This document shows positions 11,680 through 22,876 of a stretch of DNA of 64,000 nt, piece after piece. The stretch's first letter is position 1, and every line of letters starts with the position of its first letter. Origin of the DNA: Triglochin maritima (Eukaryota; Streptophyta; Magnoliopsida; Alismatales; Juncaginaceae); assembly GCA_963682175.1 (NCBI GenBank), contig OY821786.1, positions 25,442,501 to 25,506,500 of the forward strand, written 5' to 3'. The notes beneath the pieces were generated by a model. That model searched no databases. It worked only from the letters and a program-made list of their open reading frames with translations, and was not told where the DNA came from. The translations under genes were made by a program, and so were the position numbers.

Positions 11680-13235
11680 TGATTGACATCATTTCATGCT
11701 TATATTTGTATCTTATATCCATTATCTTACACCTAAGCAATGCTACGTGACGAGTTTTATGTTTAGTTTTCAGAAATAAAGAGGTTTGAAGAGAAGAGCC
11801 ATGAAAGGACCCAAAAGTAGGAAAAATACTTAATTGTGAGACCTGGGGACCAAGATGCAAGACAGAAGGACCTGATCGTAAGACAGAAGGACCTAAGAGC
11901 AAAACAGGAAACTCCACACCATCATGGGGAGTATTTTGTCAATTCGATTCGGGTCGGAGCTCCACTAAACAACTTGGATGCATCCAAGACCAAGAAACAA
12001 TCCAAGAAAAGCCCACCAGTAGATCCAGACCGATCTGAAGCTTATAGGCCGCCAATTGGCGGTCTGGAACCGCCAATTGGCGGTCTGGTTAAGCCCAGAT
12101 CTGCCAAGCTTCCTCCTGGACTTGTATTATCATGTGTTTAGGCTATTTTTGCTATTGGTTTAGTCCCACATCGGGGGATTGTCCCGGATTAGCTTTTTCC
12201 ATGCTTATAAATAGAACTCTTCACCTCCCATTGTATCCATCTCTCTCTTTGGTGGCCATCTTCCCTACTAAGAGTGAAGCCTTGAAGCAAAACTCTAGTG
12301 GAGGAAGAGCTACTTGTAATTGAGTGAGTTAATAATAGAAGTTTTCCTTTAATTGTGTTGTTTCTCTCTTAGTTTAATTTCCTTTCATATGCATGCTTGC
12401 TTGTTTGTTTTGTTTTATGCTTCTTTAATATTACTTGCTTGATTAGTATAGTTTCATTTCAGTATTATGCTTTCTTTTGCTAATATAGTTAGTGTAATGA
12501 GTAGTGAGTAGTTCCATCCCCAATTGGGGGGTGGAGAAATATGTGATATAATCATGTAGTGTATTAAGTGTGTGTTATTTTTATCCCTTGAGCTTTATAT
12601 GATTTCCATAACCATCTAATGGGTTTTCCCTCTTATCTTTGATATGCTAATGCTCTTAAATGAAGCTTAGCTTATGCTTTGATTAGTGGACCTATTTTAT
12701 GGGGAATGATAGGGTTAGGATATGGATGAAGTTAATAGTGGAAACACAAATTGTATTTATGTGCTCTTGTTGCCTTTACCTTAGCTAATGTCTTGTATGT
12801 TTTAATGATGTAGTCTTATCTTAATTCATGTGGAGGCATAGTAGGGTCTAGTATTTATACTTGAGTTCATGTAGCTTCATTCCAATTATTGTCTTGTATG
12901 TTTTAATGATGTAGTCTATCTTAATTCATGTGGAGGCAAAGTTGGATGTAGTTTTATGATTTCATGCACTACATGTTGTGAGGAGCTTAATGAACACACA
13001 CACACATCTTTATATTCACATTGTTTCTCTACCCCCTTTGGGGTTTAGCTTTATTGCTTTTCTTCCATTTCCATTTGCACCTTAGTGTAGTGTAGTGTAA
13101 TACATCTTTCTCCATCTTTTTACCTCTCGCCTTCGAACAAACCAATCGTCGACACACCTCCCAGTGGACGACCCGTATTTGCCACCGCTTCAACGCGGCC
13201 GTGCACTTGCGGTTAATATAAAACGAGATCAATCA
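11680..13235 (+). mobile_element. LTR-G copy 2: solo LTR
   Basis: A complete 1,556-bp LTR with TGATTGACATC at its start and GATCAATCA at its end, flanked by the exact 5-bp duplication CAGCC. Host LTR sequence resumes without loss on the other side. It is in the opposite orientation to the LTR it interrupts. Solo LTRs form by recombination between the two LTRs of a full element. It holds the palindrome pair 12048-12084 and a TATA box at 12206-12213. Confidence 0.92.
12048..12084. promoter_or_regulatory. Palindrome pair, solo LTR-G copy 2
   Basis: GCCGCCAATTGGCGGT at 12048-12063 and ACCGCCAATTGGCGGT at 12069-12084, starts 21 bp apart. The second is a perfect 16-bp palindrome. Confidence 0.88.
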
Positions 13236-13240
13236 CAGCC
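13236..13240. repeat. Target-site duplication CAGCC, right copy
   Basis: Matches 11675-11679 exactly. Confidence 0.85.
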
Positions 13241-13735
13241 CTTCCTCTACCAGAGTTTTGCTTCAAGGCTTCACTCTTAGTAGGGAAGATGGTCACCAAA
13301 GATAGAGATAGGGTACATGAGAGGAGGGAGAGTTGTATTTATAGCCATAGAAAAAGGTAATCCGGGACAGTCCCCCGATGTGGGACTAAATAAATACCAA
13401 AAATAGACTAAACATCCACTAATACGCGTGCTCCGGAAATCTTAGTGGATCTGGGAAGATCCGGACCACCAATTGGCGGTTCCAGACCGCCAATTGGCGG
13501 TCTACAGGATCCGGATCTCGCTCATTTTTGTTGTGGGCTTGTCGTGATGTATTTGATGGTCTTGGATGCATCTACTTCGCTTATTGGAGCTCCGACCCGA
13601 ATAGAATTTCCAAAATACTCCCCATGATGGTGTGCAGTTTTCTGTTTTACTCTTTGGTCCTTCGGTCTTACGTTCAGGTCCTTCTCCCTTGCATCTTAGT
13701 CCCCAGGTCTCACAATTAAGTCCTTTTTCCCTGCT
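13241..13735 (-). mobile_element. LTR-G copy 3, right part (3' LTR of E3)
   Basis: Continues the interrupted LTR, matching about 17916-18390 of the E3 5' LTR, with the minus-strand TATA box at 13336-13343. It ends abruptly at about 13735 where a deletion joins it to the protease region. Confidence 0.8.
13465..13501. promoter_or_regulatory. Palindrome pair, LTR-G copy 3
   Basis: ACCACCAATTGGCGGT at 13465-13480 and ACCGCCAATTGGCGGT at 13486-13501, starts 21 bp apart. The matching 5' LTR of the same element has only one unit. Confidence 0.88.
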
Positions 13736-16038
13736 ATTTGTCCTTGTGGGTTGGACACGGGTTCAGTATCCAAGATGATGAAATCAACTGGAAATACGAA
13801 TACACCCACTTTGATAAGGACATCCTCCACACTCCCTCGTGGAATTTTGACGGATCTGTCAGCCAACTTGAGGGTTGTCCTCATTGGTTTAAGATTGCCT
13901 ATTCCAAGGTTGATATAGACTGAGTATGGAAGGAGGTTCACAGATACCCCCAAATCCAATAAAGCTTGAGAGATTGTCACATTCCCAATCATGCAAGAGA
14001 CAGTTGGACACCCTGGGTCCTTGTATTTGATTTGAATGGGCTGTGTCAATATTGAGCTCACATTGGCGGCCAAAAAGACCTTTTTTGGAACATTTGTTTT
14101 TCTCTTAGTGGTGCAGAGGTCCTTGAGGAACTTGGCATATGGTGGCATTTGTTGAACAACGTCCAGCAACGGGATGTTCACTTTTACTTGCCTAAGTACC
14201 TCAACGATCTTGTCCCAATGCTCATCACATTTTTTAGTCAACCTATGAGGGAATGGTGCCTTGGGTACATAAGAATCACGAGGAGGAGTCTCAGAACTAG
14301 GTTCCTTGACAAGCTCAAGACACTCCTCTGAAGTCTCGCCAACAGGGTTGGCTTCAGGCATTTCCTCATTGTTGCGAACAACCCTTCCCGATCTCAAGGT
14401 CTGGACAACATTCGCATGTTGGGAAGGGTCACTTTCAACATTGTGTATATTCTGCCTAGCATGAGCAGGTTGACCCCTGGGATTTACCACAGGTTGACTC
14501 GGGAACTGACCCTTCTCGCGTTCATGGAATTGATGAGCCAACTGGGTAACTTGCATTTCCAAAGCCTTGACTGTACTTTGCATGCTCTACATGAACGCTT
14601 GAAGGGTCGGATCACTAGAAGGGTCCTTGGGGTCAACCCGCTGGGGTGGTGGAGTCTGGTTGGAATAACCCGACGATGAGGCATGAGCAGGTTGGTAACT
14701 ATGGTGCTGAGACATTTGTTGTGGGGGTTGGTAGGTCGTCGATGGGCGTGGAGGTTGATAAGGTGGAGGTTGAGGTTGAGCGTGCGAGCTCTGACCGTGA
14801 CCCCCACTAGGCCCCCAAGAAAAGTTAGGATGGTTACGCCATCCCGGGTTGTAGGAGTGACTGTACGGGTCGTTACGGGACCTCTGTTGATACATTGCGT
14901 TTACATGCTCAGTATCCCTTGGATCGTAAGTGCATTCCAAGTCATCATAGCCCGTAAGTCCACACCTACTACACCCAGGAGTAGCGACCTAAGCTACAGG
15001 AGCTCGGTCCAACTCTAAACTCTCAATCCTACCCATGAGAGCAGCCAAATTTGCCTTAGATGCAATAGTTGACTCAACATGATATGATCCAGCCCGACCA
15101 GAAGACCTGGCGGCTGGTGGCTCTCTCATGGTGTCCCACTCGAAGGTACATTCAGCCATTAACTCAAAAGTGTCCCATGCCTCATTGATGGGTTTCATTT
15201 GGAAATCACCCTGACACATCGACTCCAACAATGTACGTGTGTTGTAGTTGAGACCCTCATAAACAATTTGGTACAACTGCCATAGCTCAAGTCCATGATG
15301 AGGGCACTGCTGGAGAAGGTCCTTGAACCTCTCAAAGAAAGCATGAAAAGATTCGGTCTCAGTCTGGTACATTTGATGTATCTGGTGCCGTATCTGTTGA
15401 GTTTTCCTTTGAGGGAAAAATCTCTTCAGAAATACGGTCACAATGTCATCCCAACACCGAATGGAGTTCGCCGGGAGGCTGTACATCAATTTCTTTGCAT
15501 TATCCTTTAACGCGAAAGAAATCATCCTCAACCGGACTGAATCCTCGTCAAGCTGTTGAAGCTTGAACATGGAGCATACTTCCTCGAATTCGCGTATAAA
15601 ATTATACGGATCCTCCTCATTGGCAGTAAAGGTTGGAAGCATGCTCACATTTTGAGGCTTCAGCTCATAGTTGTTCCCGCGAGCAGGGGGAAGAACTATG
15701 CAAGAAGGCTGCGTGGCCCGAACAGGATGCGTCCGCTCCCACAAAGTCATCGGTCTATCTTGTCGAGCTAAAGGTGGTGGTGCACCAAGAACTCGATCCT
15801 GACCGAATCCCTCTTCCTCTCGAGTCAGAGGAGGAGGAGAAGGAGGTCTATGTGGAGGTGGGAGTGGACCAAGCTAATCCATGTATGGAACCCTGTCTCC
15901 CCCGTCCCCAGGAGACGACTTGGCCTCCTGCTCCAAAGGAGCACGAGGCGAAGATGGTCAATCACCAAGACCGTCCATCTCAGAAAAATGCACTCTCTCA
16001 AGTCGAGCACTCTCACCAGAACGAGCCCAACCTCGCAT
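13736..16038 (-). pseudogene. E3 gag-protease polyprotein
   Basis: A single minus-strand frame runs from an ATG at 16038 to the deletion joint at 13736, with four in-frame stops and no frameshift. Two stops lie in the N-terminus upstream of 15750; the others are at 14989-14991 and about 14584-14589. The gag domain (15740-15130) includes CPHHGLELW and LLESMCQGDF. A zinc-knuckle region CSRCGLTGYDDLEC around 14945-14985 has Tyr where the CCHC His is expected. The protease shows DLGVSVNLLP and ADRSVKIPRG near 13870-13960. Three of the four stops look like C-to-T changes of Gln or Arg codons. It belongs to the same lineage as E1 but to a different subfamily from E2, E4 and E5. Confidence 0.85.
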
Positions 16039-17103
16039 AAAATGCTCGACTCGACTTTAAAAAAACACACAATAGAAGGTGTACTCAAAGGAGGAGACAA
16101 CTCGTAGAGAATAGATGAGGAGAGGACTCAGATGAGGAGAGAAGAATCCTTAGATCTAGCGTGGGTAATGGGATCAGGTAGAAGCCTAACTAGCAAGCAC
16201 GGGTTTATCAGCTTAAGGCCATGGGTCCTTAGGCTAGATGACACCTAACTTCGAGGTCACTAGCCTCGACATGCCTCACCTCCCTACAATGAGGACCACA
16301 ATGCCCAGCAAGTGATACCAGATCCGGAGATCCAGTACCTCCTACTATCGACAAGGTAGGCAACGCCGATCAGGTCATGACCGTCTCCACAAGATTACTC
16401 TCCTAGTGCGTCTGCAATCCTTAGGGCCAATGTCTACTTGCTTTTAGTTAAGGCTTGATTAAGAGTGATTTTTGGGGCCAAGGAAAGGGTGATGAAATCT
16501 CCCACCTTATCTTTTATGGGACAGCCACTCCTTAGTAGCGTTTTATCCTAAATCTAGCAATCAATCGCTCCAATCAAACGCTCAACTCACTCTTGTCCTT
16601 ATGCAATTCCTACTAACTAATGCATGGGCATACAAGATGCATGAATGAGTGTAGGAAATGCGTACCTCACGCCAGTGCTCAACAACTGAAAATAAAGCTA
16701 AAAGAAAAGACAACTACATGCCTAAGTCAAATACATGATGCGTGACCTAAACAAGTAAGAACGTCTAGTCTTTTGCTTTGGATTTTAAGGCCAAGTTGAT
16801 TAATGGGGATTTGTTTAATGATCTGGGAGCAAACTAGAAGTCACAGCATGCCAAATAGGGCTCCCAGATAACTACAATGAAAGAATCAACTACCAGAAGA
16901 AAACTGAGAGCAAGAAACGCTCACCAGGCCACCAATTGGCGGTCCAAGACCGCTGGTTGGAGGTCCCCCTGTTGATGATTTTGTGCTCCAACTCCTCCAG
17001 TAGTCTCCCCGTGAGCTCTAGGATCCCTGAAACTAAGAAAAAACTACAAACAAAAAATTAAAACCACTCGAATCGTCCAAACGATGGTCTGGACAGAGCA
17101 CTT
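16039..17103 (-). other. E3 untranslated leader
   Basis: About 1.07 kb between the PBS and gag on the minus strand. The part nearest gag (16150-16630) matches the E2 leader. The part near the PBS carries a palindrome pair at 16928-16964. No credible coding sequence. Confidence 0.7.
16928..16964. promoter_or_regulatory. Palindrome pair in the E3 leader, outside an LTR
   Basis: GCCACCAATTGGCGGT at 16928-16943 and ACCGCTGGTTGGAGGT at 16949-16964, starts 21 bp apart. The second unit is degenerate and resembles the second unit in the C1 LTR. Confidence 0.7.
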
Positions 17104-17120
17104 CCCCAGTAACGGCGCCA
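17104..17120 (-). promoter_or_regulatory. E3 primer binding site (tRNA-Asp type)
   Basis: The minus strand reads TGGCGCCGTTACTGGGG, six bases after the 5' LTR end. The Athila/Tat lineages use TGGCGCCGTTGCCGGGG, complementary to the 3' end of tRNA-Asp. Two differences are seen. Confidence 0.85.
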
Positions 17121-17126
17121 AAAACA

Positions 17127-18526
17127 TGATTGAAACGTTTTATATTAAACCGCAAGTGCACAACCGCGTTGAAGCAGTGGCAAATACGAGTCGTCCACAG
17201 GGAGGTGTGTCGACGTTTGGTTCGTGCGAAGGTGAGTGGGAAAGAAAAGAGAGAAAGATGGATTACACTAAACTACACTTATCTAAACTAGTAAACTAGC
17301 AAAGCTCAAATGAAATCACAACACAAACTAAACTAAACAACTAATGGAGGAATATAAAAACTCTGGAATGAAAACCCCTAAGGGGTGGAGAGTGTGTGTG
17401 TGCACATAAAATAAGTGTGGTGGTGAATGCATACAAGAAGCTCAAGTTAGTTAGTGTTTGTTAATGCATAAGAGGTACCTAATGGCAAAACCTATCATTT
17501 ACAACACTAACTTAGGTGATTAATATGAGCAATGCAAGGTTGTTATTAAGAACATACAAGCATGGAAAGTACCTAACTATGGCAGAAACCATCAAGTATG
17601 TTCTTATTAATTCAAGCAAGCATACTAATATCTCTCACAAACAATTATATCTAGCATTCATACCATCTACATAACATGTACACACAACTACTCCACCCCC
17701 AAAGGGGATGGAACTACTTACACATATTTAAACTAACAATTACACTAAGGAAAGAAGACATGCTTACTCTAATTATAGAAAGACTAAACAACAAGTTAAC
17801 AAAGAGAGATAAAACAAAACAAACATGCAAGCAAGCACATTAAAGGAAATTAAGTAAGCAAGAAACAACATGTTAATGAAAAACATCTATTATTAACTCA
17901 CTCAATTACAAGCAGCCCTTCCTCCACCAGAGTTTTGCTTCAAGGCTTCACTCTGAGTAGGGAAGATGACCACCAAAGAGAGAGATAAGGTACATGAGAG
18001 GAGGGAGAGTTGTATTTATAACCATAGAAAAAGGTAATCCGGGACAATCCCCCGATGTGGGACTAAACAAATACCAAAAATAGACTAAACATCCACTAAT
18101 ACGCATGCTCCTGAAATCTTAGCGGATCCGGGAAGATCCGGACTGCCAATTTGCGGTCTACAGGATCCGGATCTCGCTCATTTTTGTTGTGGGTTTGTCT
18201 TGATGTATTTGCTGGTCTTGGATGCATCTACTTTGCTTGTTGGAGCTCCGACCCGAATAGAATTGCCAAAATACTCCCCATGATGGTGTGGAGTTTTCTG
18301 TTTTGCTCTTTGGTCCTTCGGTCTTACGTTCAGGTCCTTCTCCCTTGCATCTTAGTCCCCAGGTCTCACAATTAAGTCTTTTTCCCTGCTTTTGGGTCCT
18401 TTCATGGCTCTCCTCTTCAAACCTCTTTATTTCTGAAATTCAAACATAAAACTCGTCATGTAGCATTGCTTAGGTGTAAGATAATGGATATAAGATACAA
18501 ATATAAGCATGAAATGATGTCAATCA
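17127..18526 (-). mobile_element. LTR-G copy 4: 5' LTR of E3
   Basis: A complete 1,400-bp LTR, minus strand, from TGATTGACATC (right end) to CGTTTCAATCA (left end), with a TATA box at 18013-18020 and the PBS beyond its left end. Only one palindrome unit is present (18142-18157) where its partner LTR has two. Confidence 0.9.
18142..18157. promoter_or_regulatory. Single palindrome unit, LTR-G copy 4
   Basis: One degenerate unit (CTGCCAATTTGCGG core). Flanking bases match LTR-G copy 3 on both sides, so exactly one 21-bp repeat appears to have been lost. Confidence 0.7.
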
Positions 18527-18696
18527 GTTTCCTTTGCGAATAACATGGCATCCGGAACAAACAAAAGGTGTGAGACCGGGGTGTTACCACACCTAACCAT
18601 TTCCAGCCACCTACTTGCAGCAACCTCCTTAATCATCGTACTATGCACCTCCATACAATAAACGAAAAGATGTAGGGGGCTATCGGATTACCTTTG
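18527..18696. other. Short remnant between two LTR-G copies
   Basis: 170 bp of unassigned sequence. It contains GGTAACACCCCGGTCTCACA on the minus strand, reminiscent of chromovirus LTR termini, and a perfect 7-bp inverted repeat (AGGTGTG at 18566, CACACCT at 18588). No gene seen. Confidence 0.35.
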
Positions 18697-20328
18697 TTTA
18701 ATCGATTAAGTTTAGACCGTAAGTGTACAGCGTCGGTGAAGACAGGGAAAGTACGGGTCGATCCACGTGGAGGTGAGTAGCCTCTGGTTTGTTCGAAATC
18801 AAGTGGCGAGAAAGGGGAAAGAGATTTGATTATGCTAAACTAAGCAACGCTAAAGTAGTATGTAACAAATGCATATGAAAACAACTAACGATTGATTAAA
18901 ACTAAACTAAAAATCTAACAAAATAGATTGTACTTCAGGAAGAAAAACCCCTAAGGGGTGGAGTGTGTGCACATATGAAGTGAAATAAGAGATAAATGAT
19001 GCATGTAAGCTTGTATGTGTGTGTGTTGTGTATGTGTTTTCATGCATAGGAAGTGTCTACAGATGTGGCAAAACCTATGAATCCATTGACACAACGTATC
19101 ATTAATTATTACTTGATTATCATAGGATTAGGCTCAGCATGAGAAGTGTCAAAAGATATGGCAAGACTCATCAAAAATCATAAACTCATGTGAATAACAA
19201 AGCTAAGCATGGGAGGTGTCTAAATCTTATGGCAAAACCCATCAAAACAAAGTTCTTCAATCAAGCAAGCAAGCAACCACAAATACAAACACTTAACTAA
19301 CATGTAGCATATTCAACAAGAAATTTCAGTCAAAAAACACGAGGAAACTAAGCATGGGAAGTGTCTGAATCTTATCGCAAAACCTATCAAAAATCTCCCA
19401 ACATGTAGATGATTACAATACCCCCATTGAACATACAAACATACAAGTTTACACAATCAAAAATTCATCAAACATCCAAACATCACAACATATATGTACA
19501 TCATCTCCACCCCCCAAAGGGGGATGAAACTACTAAGTAATCATTAAGCTAACTATTATGTTAAGAGAGGAAAACATGTTAACTATGTCTACGAAGATTA
19601 ATGAAACGAAACTAAGCTAACCATGCAAGAAGATAAAAGAGACAACATTAAACTAACAAAAATTTCTTTTATTAAATGACTCACATTACAGGTAGCATTT
19701 CCCTACCTGAGTTTTTGCTTCAAGGCTTCACTCTGAGTAGAGGGATTGGCCACTGAGCAATGGGTAAATACAAAGGATGAGGAAAATTCTATTTATAGTC
19801 ATAGAAAAAGGTTACCGGGGACAATCCATTGGTATGGGACTAAACACATACTATAAATGAACATAAATCAATGTAATCGAATATCCGACTAAACCAGGAA
19901 TTATTTGGAGTCATTTGGACCGCCAATTGGCGGTTTGGGACAGCCACTTGTCAGTCTAGATGGGCTTGATGGGGTCTGATTTTGAGTTGCCTTATTCTGG
20001 CTTGATTTCTACATGTTTGGTGAACCCAATTACGTTGTTGATGTTTAGGCCCGGATCTAATTGCCAAAATACTCCTCATGATGGTGTGGAGCTTCTTGAT
20101 TTGCTCATTGGTCCTTTTGATGGGGTTTACATACGGGTCATTCTCTCTTAGATCTCAGTCCATAAGTCTTGCAATTCAGTCATTTTTCTTGCTTTTAGGT
20201 CCTTTTTGTGTCTCTTTTTCTCACTTGTTTTATTCCAGAAACTTAAACATAAACTCATTACGTAGCATTGCTTAGGTAAAGAATCAAGGACATAAGACAC
20301 AATTATATGCATGATATGATGTCCATCA
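18697..20328 (-). mobile_element. LTR-G copy 5: 3' LTR of E4
   Basis: Minus strand, starting TGATGGACATC at 20328 right after the polypurine tract GTGCGGGGGTATT. The far end near 18697 is estimated by comparison and is uncertain by some 10 bp. The TATA box is at 19790-19797. It is clearly diverged from copies 1, 2 and 4. Confidence 0.75.
19919..19955. promoter_or_regulatory. Palindrome pair, LTR-G copy 5
   Basis: A perfect ACCGCCAATTGGCGGT at 19919-19934 and a degenerate unit at 19940-19955, starts 21 bp apart. The run from 19919 through GGTTTGGGACAGC is identical to that in the C1 5' LTR at 22742. Confidence 0.8.
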
Positions 20329-21830
20329 AATACCCCCGCACTTAACTTTGGCTAGTCCCGTGCAAAACAAAGAAAGAGAAAAATTAAAGAAAGAAAAAAT
20401 CATTCATAAAACAGGAAAATCCTAACTCACTTTCGTAGGAATCACCGTTGAACATAGAATGTGCAACAAGTCGTTAATCCTCCTTGTCGCGAAGGAGGTG
20501 GAGTCTTGTCTCTTGAGGATTTTTAGCGGATATACCCACAAAATCCGAACATAGATGCATTATTCAACCTAGCAACACGACTCGATGTACTCATTTTCCT
20601 CGATCATCGGACACGGTAATTCTATGCGCCGACTCTATATATGTTATCAATCCACACACCTAGCCTAATGAACTATTCGTGCAAGTTAGTTAAATACTTA
20701 AGTGACAGACATGAGCAACTTTAACATCCTTAAGAGATACAAAGTGTAATGTCCATTAACATTCTTATTTGCCTTTTTTCCTTCTTTTTTGAGCATTATG
20801 ATTTACACTAGTTGGTGTTTGATTCTCTCAGGGTCGGGTTTCTTGCATCATTTCCTGTGAGGACTTATATTATCATGTACACCTTCCCCCAAATCTCCAC
20901 ATAGGCGATCCCTACCACCCATGTAACGGGAGTTCGGTCGGTGCATCCCAAATCAGATGACTCGAAAGCACTAGGCACTAAGTCCCTTCAGACCTAATTT
21001 CCCGAGGGATAGGAGTTCTGCGAGAAAAGAGAACACCACTTACTTATTTCTTATCTACATTGGAACCAAAACCCTTACAATTAAAGTTTCACAATAAGAT
21101 TTTAGGGTCCCGGACTACGACAAACTTCCTTATACTAACAAACACGAATTATTTAACTCACTAGGTTTAGGGTGGACTTCCTTAATTGTTTGAGTACAGA
21201 AACCTTACGACTCGATAAGACCTAAAGCCAGTATACTAGATATCCTAATGCATCATGTTAAAGTCAATTATGGGAGCTTCTCTATTCATTGCCTCAAAAT
21301 TGTTTTGCATACGCAAAACATATACAAAACGCACAAAACATTTTCTTTCGCAAAAACATGAAGATTTTGAAAGAAATGTGAAAATTTAAAGCAATCAGCA
21401 AACAAAAGAAGACAAGTCACCCAAGGATCATGGCAAGCAAATATATCAATATTAGATACATCACACTAACATGTCCCTAGCAAAGTAAACAAAAGAAGGT
21501 GAAAAAAAAGACACACAAAACTATGTACACAAGTAAAGCACCCCCCACAATTATTTCATGTGTTGTCTTTAATGAATGTGAGTAATATACTACATGGATT
21601 TTGCATGCAAATGAGAGTTCACGGTTATGTTGATGGACATAAACCTGAATCTCCTCAAAACCTGTGAGATACTTAAAAAGTGAAAACAAATAGGTTAAAC
21701 AAATGGGGCCCAAATACTCAAGAGTTGGGGCCACAACAAACAATGCTCAATTTTGGAATCTTTTGTATTTTTTCTTTTTTGTTATAAAAAAGATATATAC
21801 ATCAACTAAGATATTCTCACAATTATTTTG
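20329..21830 (-). other. E4 3' noncoding region and polypurine tract
   Basis: Counterpart of 7003-8616 in E2, on the opposite strand, with shared blocks such as the one at 20870-21010. The polypurine tract adjoins 20328. No gene seen. Confidence 0.65.
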
Positions 21831-22189
21831 TTAAGGAACATCAAATGAGAACATCGAGTCCGGCCGACCAGAGATTTGCCATGATGGGCCCACTTCGTAT
21901 GTACTCTAAGGTGTCATAAGTGTTGAAATGTCAAAACTAAAAGGCTCGAACCCATCATGATATTGGTTGGGTGTAGGCAACGTGAATGAGTGGAGTTGTG
22001 TTGCCTAGAGTTTAGTTGCTCATTGAACAAAACCCTCCAACCAATACATGGGTGCATGAGAATGAGTTCCGCAGGCTCATTCGAGGGATGTGGCACCCCT
22101 GCTTCACTAAGAATGGGGCTTCTCCCCAAGTCTTCAAACAAGGACCACCGAACCTCCTTTATATTATCAATCACAAGCTCGGTCGTAGG
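21831..22189 (-). pseudogene. E4 gag-protease tail, distal part
   Basis: Minus-strand counterpart of the last 110 or so residues of the E2 polyprotein. It has DLGRSPILSEAG, HPSNEPAELI and IGWRVLFNEQL and ends with a TAA at 21831-21833 at the same place as E2. Small indels disrupt the frame after about 21985. It is separated from the rest of the gene by C1. Confidence 0.75.
22185..22189. repeat. Target-site duplication GTAGG, left copy
   Basis: GTAGG precedes C1 and recurs at 25169-25173. E5 at about 41730 shows the uninterrupted site (GCAGG then TGGTCG). Confidence 0.85.
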
Positions 22190-22854
22190 TATTGGGAATT
22201 GAACTTAATCCTAGGTGGCATCCTAGTGACTTGCCACATCACCTATGGAGGGTGAGTCATCTAGGAGTTGATTACTCAACAAGAAGGAAGACAAAAGGTT
22301 GTAGGAAAGGAAGAGACAAGGGACTCTTCATTTTTTCTATGATTTTCGTCCTATTTTATAATGTAATTTAAGTAGAGGTTGTAATGATCTTGAATGATCA
22401 TCTTTATGTAGTTTATGTTATGTTTGTGTTTTAGGTTAAATTGAAGAGTCTTTGTAAGTGCCTATATAAGCACAAGAGTTCTCCATTTGTAAACAAGTCA
22501 TGTGAAGACAAGTGAAGTCATGTCAAGCCAAAACAAGTCAAGTCAAGTGAGAATGAAGAAAGAAAAGATGAGTGTTTGGTGCAAATCTCGTTTTGCTTGT
22601 GAGTGTTAAGTAGTTTGTTTTCTTCTTTCATTCGTGTCCACAAATTGCGTAGATCAAAATATGGATCTAGTGATGGCAATAGAAGGCCCTCAGCATGGAG
22701 AACAAGGCGAGCCGAAGCAGCCCACCAGGCGCAACTTCTGAACCGCCAATTGGCGGTTTGGGACAGCTGGTTGGCGATCCAGGTGTGTCTAGTGGAGGCG
22801 TACTTTCTAGGGTGGCTTGGTGTGGTGCTCCTCGTCTTTCTCCCGCATCTAACA
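22190..22854 (+). repeat. C1 5' LTR
   Basis: 665 bp, TATTGGGAATTG to TCTAACA. A TATATAA box lies at 22463-22469. A palindrome pair sits at 22742-22778, here downstream of the TATA box in the R/U5 part. Confidence 0.88.
22742..22778. promoter_or_regulatory. Palindrome pair, C1 5' LTR
   Basis: ACCGCCAATTGGCGGT at 22742-22757 and ACAGCTGGTTGGCGAT at 22763-22778, starts 21 bp apart. The element is Ty1/copia, unrelated to the Ty3 LTR-G family that carries the same motif. Confidence 0.85.
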
Positions 22855-22856
22855 TC

Positions 22857-22869
22857 TGGTATCCGAGCC
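22857..22869 (+). promoter_or_regulatory. C1 primer binding site
   Basis: TGGTATCCGAGCC, two bases after the 5' LTR. Copia elements use TGGTATCAGAGC, complementary to initiator Met-tRNA; one base differs. Confidence 0.82.
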
Positions 22870-22876
22870 TTGTCTG

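Larger units (their letters stand above)
11155..18526 (-). mobile_element. E3: Athila-type element with both LTRs, internally deleted
   Basis: Minus strand: 5' LTR 17127-18526, PBS 17104-17120, leader, gag-protease frame 16038-13736, then a truncated 3' LTR (13735-13241 and 11679-11155) that is itself split by a solo LTR. A deletion fused the protease region directly to the interior of the 3' LTR at about 13735, removing the polypurine tract and the LTR start, so it arose after insertion. Over about 510 aligned bases the two LTRs differ at roughly a dozen positions by eye, so the insertion is fairly young despite its defects. Confidence 0.8.

Noticed and set aside
18566..18594. 7-bp inverted repeat AGGTGTG/CACACCT as a MITE or terminator
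   Set aside because: Too short, no target duplication and no T-run; better seen as part of an LTR remnant.
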